The notes under the pieces were generated by a model, which made no database searches, was not told the DNA's origin, and saw only the letters and a program-made list of their open reading frames with translations. From Burkholderiales bacterium (GTDB lineage: Bacteria; Pseudomonadota; Gammaproteobacteria; Burkholderiales; SG8-39), in contig CAKKSJ010000360.1 in NCBI GenBank assembly GCA_919902965.1, positions 1 through 18,531 of the forward strand: a stretch of DNA of 18,531 bases, written 5' to 3'. The position numbers were made by a program, and so were the translations under genes. This document shows positions 15,003-18,531 of this stretch, in pieces; position 1 is the stretch's first letter, and every line of letters begins with the position of its first letter.

Positions 15003-15011
15003 ATTATATCA
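15003..15011 (-). promoter_or_regulatory. Extended -10 promoter for the acyl-CoA operon
   Basis: On the - strand the sequence reads TGATATAAT, a perfect TATAAT with the TGN extension. No good -35 hexamer stands 16-18 bases upstream, which is common when an extended -10 is present. The hexamer ends 35 bases before the ATG at 14967, so transcription would start close to the gene. The local AT-rich patch in very GC-rich surroundings supports a promoter. Confidence 0.65.
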
Positions 15012-15083
15012 CCCGCTACTCCGGCCCGACTCGGGGTGCCATGGCTTTCAGCCGGTGGAAAGCGCGCGCGGCCGCACTTCTTT

Positions 15084-15113
15084 TTGCCAGCCGCGACCGC
15101 AATCTGCTATGTT
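15084..15113 (+). promoter_or_regulatory. Sigma-70 promoter for the racemase gene
   Basis: The -35 TTGCCA (15084-15089) matches TTGACA at five of six bases. After an 18-base spacer the -10 TATGTT (15108-15113) follows, with an upstream TGC extension. The predicted start near 15120 leaves a leader of about 27 bases before ATG 15147. The two divergent -10 elements are about 100 bases apart, so one regulator could control both directions. Confidence 0.55.
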
Positions 15114-15146
15114 GGCGCTGATTCCCTGACGCAAACACCGACCACC

Positions 15147-16298
15147 ATGAGCGGACCGCTTAGCGGAGTGAAAGTTCTGGAAATCGCCGGCATAGGACCG
15201 GGACCGTTTTGCGGCATGCTGCTCGCCGACATGGGCGCCGATGTGCTGCGCGTGGATCGCCTGCAGGCGAACGATCTGGGGCTGCCGGTGGCGCCCAAGT
15301 ACGACATCATGTCGCGCGGCCGGCGCTCGATCGCGCTCGACCTGAAACAGGCGGACTCGATACAGACGGTGCTGGCTCTGGCGGCGAAGGCCGACGCGCT
15401 GATCGAAGGCTTCCGCCCCGGCGTCACCGAGCGCCTCGGGCTGGGCCCGGATGCCTGCCTCGCGCGCAATCCGCGCCTGGTCTATGGCCGCATCACCGGC
15501 TGGGGGCAGGACGGGCCGCTGGCGCAGGCCGCAGGCCACGACATCAATTACATCGCGCTCTCGGGGGCGCTGCATGCCATCGGCCACAAGGACGGGCCGC
15601 CGCTACCCCCGCTCAACCTGGTGGGTGATTTCGGCGGCGGCGGCATGCTGCTCGCTTTCGGCATCGCCTGCGCGCTCCTCGAGGCACGCGCCTCGGGCAA
15701 GGGCCAGGTGATCGACGCCGCCATGAGCGAGGGCGCGGCCTGCCTGATGGCGATGTTCTACGGGCGCATGGCCGCCGGGCACTGGCGCGACCAGCGCGGA
15801 GTCAACGTGCTCGATACCGGCGCGCCCTGGTACGACGCCTACGAGACAGCCGACGGGAAATACGTGGCGATCGGCTCCATCGAGGGCCGCTTCTACGCCG
15901 AACTGCTGGCGCGGCTGGGTCTGGATGCGGCCGCGCTGCCGGGGCAATTCGAATTCAGCCGCTGGCCGGAACTGCGCGCCGCGTTCACCGCCGCCTTCAA
16001 GCGCAAGACCCGGGAAGAATGGTGCCGAGAAATGGAAGGCACGGACGTGTGCTTCGCGCCAGTGCTTTCGCTCGCCGAAGCGCCGCAGCATGCGCACAAC
16101 CGCGCCCGCGGCGCGTTCATCGACATCGACGGCGTGACCCAGCCTGCGCCGGCGCCGCGCTACTCGCGCACTCCCGGCGCGGTTACGCGCGGCGCTCCGC
16201 GCCGCGGCGAAGGCGGCGCGCAGGCGCTCGCCGACTGGGGGTTCGGGGAAAGCGAAATCGGGGGCTTTCGTGCGCGCGGCGCGCTGATGCTCGACTGA
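15147..16298 (+). CDS. Alpha-methylacyl-CoA racemase (family III CoA-transferase fold)
   Basis: 383 residues. The enzyme interconverts (2R)- and (2S)-2-methylacyl-CoA so that branched chains can enter beta-oxidation. The racemase catalytic set is present with the spacing of the Mycobacterium enzyme MCR (His126, Asp156, Glu241): His131-Asp132 in AGHDINY, Asp161 in LVGDFGGGG and Glu246 in AIGSIEG. This favours racemase over a true CoA-transferase. The N-terminus (LSGVKVLEIAGIGPGPFCGM) and ALIEGFRPGVTERLGLG are family-typical. No Shine-Dalgarno sequence is evident before ATG 15147; the in-frame extension upstream overlaps the promoter and is rejected. It diverges from the acyl-CoA dehydrogenase operon, consistent with a shared pathway for branched acyl-CoA. 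Its 3' end is partly duplicated at 17295-17416. Confidence 0.9.
   Translation: MSGPLSGVKVLEIAGIGPGPFCGMLLADMGADVLRVDRLQANDLGLPVAPKYDIMSRGRRSIALDLKQADSIQTVLALAAKADALIEGFRPGVTERLGLGPDACLARNPRLVYGRITGWGQDGPLAQAAGHDINYIALSGALHAIGHKDGPPLPPLNLVGDFGGGGMLLAFGIACALLEARASGKGQVIDAAMSEGAACLMAMFYGRMAAGHWRDQRGVNVLDTGAPWYDAYETADGKYVAIGSIEGRFYAELLARLGLDAAALPGQFEFSRWPELRAAFTAAFKRKTREEWCREMEGTDVCFAPVLSLAEAPQHAHNRARGAFIDIDGVTQPAPAPRYSRTPGAVTRGAPRRGEGGAQALADWGFGESEIGGFRARGALMLD
16128..16298 (+). repeat. Copy A of a duplicated racemase 3' end (intact)
   Basis: This terminal part of the racemase gene (from DGVTQPAP to the stop) has a second, diverged copy at 17295-17416. The toxin-antitoxin module lies between the two. 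Copy A is in frame and complete. Confidence 0.7.
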
Positions 16299-16522
16299 GG
16301 CGAGGGGCAGGGGTAAAGGTGTTCAGGGGAAAGGTGGCTGCGATCACCTGCGGCGCAACCGCACCGGCCGAACTCGCCGACCATGAAAATGCCGAAGCCG
16401 AGCGCAGCCGACGCCGAGCGAGCACACTTACTCTGGCACATTTATTCTAGCGCTGACTGTGGATTGTTCTGATAACATGCACAAATCAGCAGCAGTCTGT
16501 CAACCGTCTTCGCGAGGATAAT
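16299..16522. other. Spacer between racemase and the toxin-antitoxin module
   Basis: No gene is recognised. AGGTG and CACCT arms near 16335-16352 could form a weak hairpin after the racemase. The last 80 bases are AT-richer and hold the likely promoter of the toxin-antitoxin pair. Base composition changes within this spacer, so the left edge of the inserted module probably lies here. Confidence 0.4.
16465..16478 (+). promoter_or_regulatory. Candidate -10 and autoregulatory operator of the toxin-antitoxin pair
   Basis: TGTTCTGATAACA (16465-16477) is an imperfect palindrome with TGTT/AACA arms. It overlaps TGATAACAT, which reads as an extended -10 (TGN plus TAACAT, four of six matches). A palindrome on the -10 is the usual arrangement by which antitoxins repress their own promoter. 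No convincing -35 was found. The ATG at 16523 follows 44 bases later. Confidence 0.4.
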
Positions 16523-16996
16523 ATGTCCCACGACATCATCGACACCGCAATGGCCAAACGCTTGGTCGAGGCCGCCGCGATTCGTGGCGCAGCCATTATC
16601 GGCCAGCCTGGCGGTTGGTCCGTCATGCTAAGGCTGGGCAATGCCGAAAAGCCACTGGGCACCCAGCGCACCGACAAGCCACGCCTATGGCGCAGCCTTG
16701 ACCGCTGCATCGCGTACCTGAAGAGCGACCTGCACATTGCGCGCTTCGAGCTGTTGGACGCGACCAATTACACCAGCGTCGCCACTGGCGCTAAAGTTCG
16801 CGCGGATACGGCCGAGCGGATGCGACGCACCCACGAGGCCGCCGTTCATGACAAGTGGTTTCGACGGCAGGTGGAGCAGGCCATCAAAGAGGCTGACGAC
16901 CCTAACACCGAATGGGTGTCGCACGAGGACGCAAAAGCGAGTTGGGCCAAGAAGCGGGCCAAACTGGTCAAGCGCATTGAAGGAAACGTCCGTTGA
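16523..16996 (+). CDS. ParC-like partition-associated protein / antitoxin
   Basis: 157 residues. I recognise the N-terminal part (about 1-90; SIRGAAIIGQPGGWSV-type segment at residues 20-34, KPLGTQRTDKPRLWRSLD at 43-60) as the plasmid 'ParC family partition-associated' type. The C-terminal part (about 98-157; AERMRRTHEAAVHDKWFRRQ and a charged Lys-rich tail) resembles the toxin-wrapping helices of PaaA/ParD-type antitoxins, including the HDKWFRRQV motif. The protein thus looks like a two-part antitoxin, larger than the usual 70-90 residues. GAGG lies seven bases before ATG 16523. Its TGA overlaps the TTG start of the toxin gene, as is typical for toxin-antitoxin operons. DNA-binding function is inferred. 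Confidence 0.75.
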   Translation: MSHDIIDTAMAKRLVEAAAIRGAAIIGQPGGWSVMLRLGNAEKPLGTQRTDKPRLWRSLDRCIAYLKSDLHIARFELLDATNYTSVATGAKVRADTAERMRRTHEAAVHDKWFRRQVEQAIKEADDPNTEWVSHEDAKASWAKKRAKLVKRIEGNVR

Positions 16997-17283
16997 AGTT
17001 GTTATGGCTCCGCGGAGCCATCGCGGACCGCGACGCGCAAATCGACTACATCGCGCAAGAAAACCCAACAGCAGCCATCGAACAGGGCGACCGAATCGAG
17101 CACCAGGTAAGCCAGTTGATCGATCACCCGGAAATGGGCCGACCAGGGCGAAACAAGGGCACCCGCGAGTTGGTTGTTAGCCGCACGCCCTTTATCGTGG
17201 TCTATCGCGTCAAGCCGAGAGCTGGGCGTATTGAGCTTATGCGCGTGCTGCATGGGTCGCAGCAGTGGCCACCATCCGCGTAA
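16993..17283 (+). CDS. ParE/RelE-superfamily toxin
   Basis: 96 residues, the usual size. ParE-type toxins poison DNA gyrase and RelE-type toxins cleave ribosomal mRNA; sequence alone does not decide, though the ParE/Pas-like pattern is closer. Visible hallmarks are IDYIAQENPTAAIEQGDRI, IDHPEMGRPGRNKGTRELV, TPFIVVYRV and the C-terminal ELMRVLHGSQQWP. The start codon is TTG at 16993, overlapping the antitoxin stop (TTGA), with AAGGAAA six bases upstream. A rare start codon and coupling to the antitoxin would keep toxin synthesis low. The gene ends eleven bases before the duplicated racemase fragment. It is intact, with no disabling change seen. Confidence 0.88.
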   Translation: MKLLWLRGAIADRDAQIDYIAQENPTAAIEQGDRIEHQVSQLIDHPEMGRPGRNKGTRELVVSRTPFIVVYRVKPRAGRIELMRVLHGSQQWPPSA

Positions 17284-17294
17284 GTCCTGTGCAA

Positions 17295-17416
17295 GACGGC
17301 GCGACCCAGCCGGCGCCCGCGGCGAAGGCGAGGCCCAGGCGCTCGCCGACTGGGGGTTCACTCAAAGCGAGATCGAAGGCTTACGCGCGCGCGGCGCGCT
17401 GATACTCGACGACTGA
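17295..17416 (+). pseudogene. Copy B: diverged, frameshifted 3' end of an alpha-methylacyl-CoA racemase gene
   Basis: The fragment starts abruptly with DGATQPAP, matching racemase DGVTQPAP, then skips 52 bases net and resumes in another frame at RGEGEAQALADWGF. It continues TQSEIEGLRARGALILDD to a stop, where the intact gene has GESEIGGFRARGALMLD. Several differences, an added Asp codon and the frameshifting deletion show that it is not a recent exact duplicate. Similarity ends at 17294/17295, just after the toxin gene. There is no start codon and no function is expected. It could be the relic of a second racemase gene or the target-site copy left by an insertion. Confidence 0.75.
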
Positions 17417-17434
17417 GCTCGCCCCACCGACAAC

Positions 17435-17953
17435 TTACGCTGACAGGGATAGCCTCAGGGTCCGCTTCCATACCTTCTGCTTGTGCGCCCGAGACATCGA
17501 GGCGTTCGCCGGGCTGGTCGAGGGCAAGCGCACCAGCTTGGCCGGTGCGATTGCGTCGGCGAGCGCGGGCAGCACGTGCCTGCGATAGCTAGCTTCGGCT
17601 TTGGCGCCATTGAAAAACACCTGAACTATCCCTGGATGGGCGCGGTAGAACGCGCCGAAATCGTTGACGCTTATGCTGGCAGCGTCGATGGCGGAATCCA
17701 GGCTGCCCTCGCGCACGCAGGCTGCGAGCACGTCCCATAGCGCAATGCCGCTGGATTTCAGCGCGCGCACCCTGGTCGCATAAGGCAGGGAGGCCGCCGC
17801 GCCAGTGACTTCGCCTAGTATCTGCCAGAACAGATTTTGGGCGTGCGCATAGTACTGCCCGGCTGCGAGCGAGGCCAGCCCCGGCATACTGCCGAGAATC
17901 AGGACACGCGCTTTGGCGTCCGCTATGGGTGGAAAACTCCGCACCAGCGACAT
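17435..17953 (-). CDS. DNA-deoxyinosine (hypoxanthine) glycosylase, UDG superfamily family 6
   Basis: 172 residues. Family 6 enzymes remove hypoxanthine, the product of adenine deamination, from DNA. Motif 1 is LILGSMPGLASL (18-29) followed by QYYAHAQNLFW (33-43); Asn40 is equivalent to the catalytic Asn39 described for the Methanosarcina enzyme. The usual AHPxN reads AHAQN here. Motif 2 is LPSTSPANA (143-151), and VFFNGAKA (112-119) is the family's central strand. Length is normal. ATG 17953 lies four bases after the stop of the small membrane protein gene, so the two are likely cotranscribed. It converges on the racemase fragment with an 18-base gap. Confidence 0.88.
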   Translation of the reverse strand: MSLVRSFPPIADAKARVLILGSMPGLASLAAGQYYAHAQNLFWQILGEVTGAAASLPYATRVRALKSSGIALWDVLAACVREGSLDSAIDAASISVNDFGAFYRAHPGIVQVFFNGAKAEASYRRHVLPALADAIAPAKLVRLPSTSPANASMSRAHKQKVWKRTLRLSLSA

Positions 17954-17957
17954 CGGC

Positions 17958-18236
17958 TCATTGCTTGGGCGGCAGCGCGGCCGGGACTTTCATCGGCTGC
18001 TGCTTGGGCATGCCCTTGTCGCTGAATACCAGTTCCCAGGAAAGCCAGGCGCCGAGCACCGCGAGGATCGTGCACGCCACCAGAATCCTGCGCAAGCCCC
18101 GGCGCTGGCCCGCCTCGGCCGCTTCTATCCCGTCCAGCGTCTTGCGCACCTTGCGCAGCGCAGTCTGCTCCGTGGTGCGCTGCGCGTGCTCCTCGATCGC
18201 TGCACGCTCGATATCGTTCGGTGTCTCGCCATTCAT
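17958..18236 (-). CDS. Small single-pass membrane protein of unknown function
   Basis: 92 residues. I do not recognise the family. The N-terminal half is charged and helical (RAAIEEHAQRTTEQ, ALRKVRKTLDGIEAAEAGQRR), consistent with a short coiled coil. One hydrophobic segment at about 51-70 (ILVACTILAVLGAWLSWELV) follows a cluster of arginines, which places the N-terminus in the cytoplasm. The tail is short and rich in Pro, Lys and Gln. ATG 18236 is preferred to an in-frame TTG at 18257, which has no ribosome site. It is the likely first gene of a two-gene unit with the glycosylase. Confidence 0.6.
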   Translation of the reverse strand: MNGETPNDIERAAIEEHAQRTTEQTALRKVRKTLDGIEAAEAGQRRGLRRILVACTILAVLGAWLSWELVFSDKGMPKQQPMKVPAALPPKQ

Positions 18237-18333
18237 GCCGGTGTGCCCTGCAGTCAAATGACTCGTCCGAGAACAAGTCCGTAGCGCGCACTAGTCTACT
18301 TGAAGCGCGCCATGGCCGTCATCGCGGCTGTGC

Positions 18334-18361
18334 AGCACACCCGCATCAGGGTGGGCGTGCT
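18334..18361 (-). terminator. Imperfect hairpin after the HD-GYP gene
   Basis: AGCAC (18334-18338) and GTGCT (18357-18361) pair, with further ACCC/GGGT pairing inside. It lies 14 bases past the HD-GYP stop codon on the - strand. No T-tract follows, so termination is uncertain. Confidence 0.35.
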
Positions 18362-18374
18362 CCCGGCAGCCGCC

Positions 18375-18531
18375 CTATTCCGGAATTGGCCGATGCTGGT
18401 CGCGGTACAGCCGCAGGCAGGCATCGGCAACTTCGGCGTCATACGCGCTGCCGCGACCGCGCTCGATTTCAGCGAGTGCCTTGTCCAACCCCAAGCCCGG
18501 CCGGTAAGGCCGGTGCGAGGACATCGCCTCG
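18375..18531 (-). CDS. HD-GYP domain protein, C-terminal end (partial)
   Basis: Only the last 51 codons are inside the window; the 5' part lies to the right. The segment EAMSSHRPYRPGLGLDKALA near its start is the post-GYP region of HD-GYP phosphodiesterases, followed by the family's final helix pattern IERGRGSAYDAEVADACLRL. HD-GYP enzymes hydrolyse the second messenger c-di-GMP at a metal centre. The metal ligands themselves are outside the window, so activity cannot be judged. The stop is TAG at 18375-18377, after a short basic tail (RDQHRPIPE). Confidence 0.8.
   Translation of the reverse strand, partial: EAMSSHRPYRPGLGLDKALAEIERGRGSAYDAEVADACLRLYRDQHRPIPE

Noticed and set aside
12500..15129. 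Two very long + strand open frames (over 430 codons each) opposite the acyl-CoA dehydrogenase genes
   Set aside because: They are antisense shadows of GC-rich codon bias. The - strand frames have clear ACAD motifs and ribosome sites; the + strand products have no recognisable motif and low-complexity His/Arg-rich sequence.
15036..15146. Upstream in-frame extension of the racemase
   Set aside because: It overlaps the predicted promoter and gives residues unlike the family; the family N-terminus begins at ATG 15147.
16299..16450. Possible short gene after the racemase
   Set aside because: Frames here are Arg/Ala-rich with no ribosome site and overlap the racemase end in another frame.
1..18531. 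CRISPR array, tRNA, rRNA or phage genes
   Set aside because: No regularly spaced repeats, no cloverleaf candidate noticed by eye, and no structural phage proteins or integrase among the frames.

Overview
The window reads as a chromosomal segment of a GC-rich proteobacterium. A betaproteobacterium is the best guess, inferred from the Tct/Bug-type carboxylate transporter, the YfcG-type glutathione transferase, the CoA-thioester catabolic genes and the partition-protein-like toxin-antitoxin pair. There are no rRNA or tRNA genes, no CRISPR array and no recognisable transposase or integrase.

Left block (266-8251, all + strand): a catabolic gene cluster. It holds a beta-keto acid cleavage enzyme (BKACE/DUF849), a tripartite tricarboxylate transporter in the order tctB-tctA-tctC, a thiamine-diphosphate 2-oxoacid dehydrogenase E1 alpha/beta pair, a classical SDR and an extended SDR (NAD-epimerase fold). 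Gaps are short and tctB/tctA overlap, so an operon is likely. A possible promoter and operator lie upstream of the first gene. A plausible reading is uptake of an organic acid by Tct/Bug, oxidation by the dehydrogenases, and cleavage or decarboxylation by E1 and BKACE. The substrate cannot be read from the sequence. No E2 (lipoyl acyltransferase) or E3 gene accompanies the E1 pair.

Middle (8455-10062): a GMC flavoprotein oxidoreductase, visibly lower in GC than both sides. It is followed by a junction (about 10183-10281) where only the N-terminus of an SDR gene survives on the - strand, next to an orphan Shine-Dalgarno sequence. This looks like a rearrangement scar between the left block and the right block.

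Right block (10306-16298): a compact - strand operon (two acyl-CoA dehydrogenase subunits, an MDR-type enoyl/alkenal reductase, a MaoC hydratase and a YfcG-like GST) diverging from an alpha-methylacyl-CoA racemase gene. Both sides of the divergent gap have convincing -10 promoter elements. Together the genes suggest beta-oxidation of a branched or dicarboxylic acyl-CoA. An inverted pair of REP-like elements lies inside the operon.

Right end (16299-18531): a two-gene toxin-antitoxin module lies between the intact 3' end of the racemase gene and a second, diverged and frameshifted copy of that 3' end. Then, on the - strand, come a family 6 uracil/hypoxanthine DNA glycosylase, a small single-pass membrane protein, and the last 51 codons of an HD-GYP protein running off the window.
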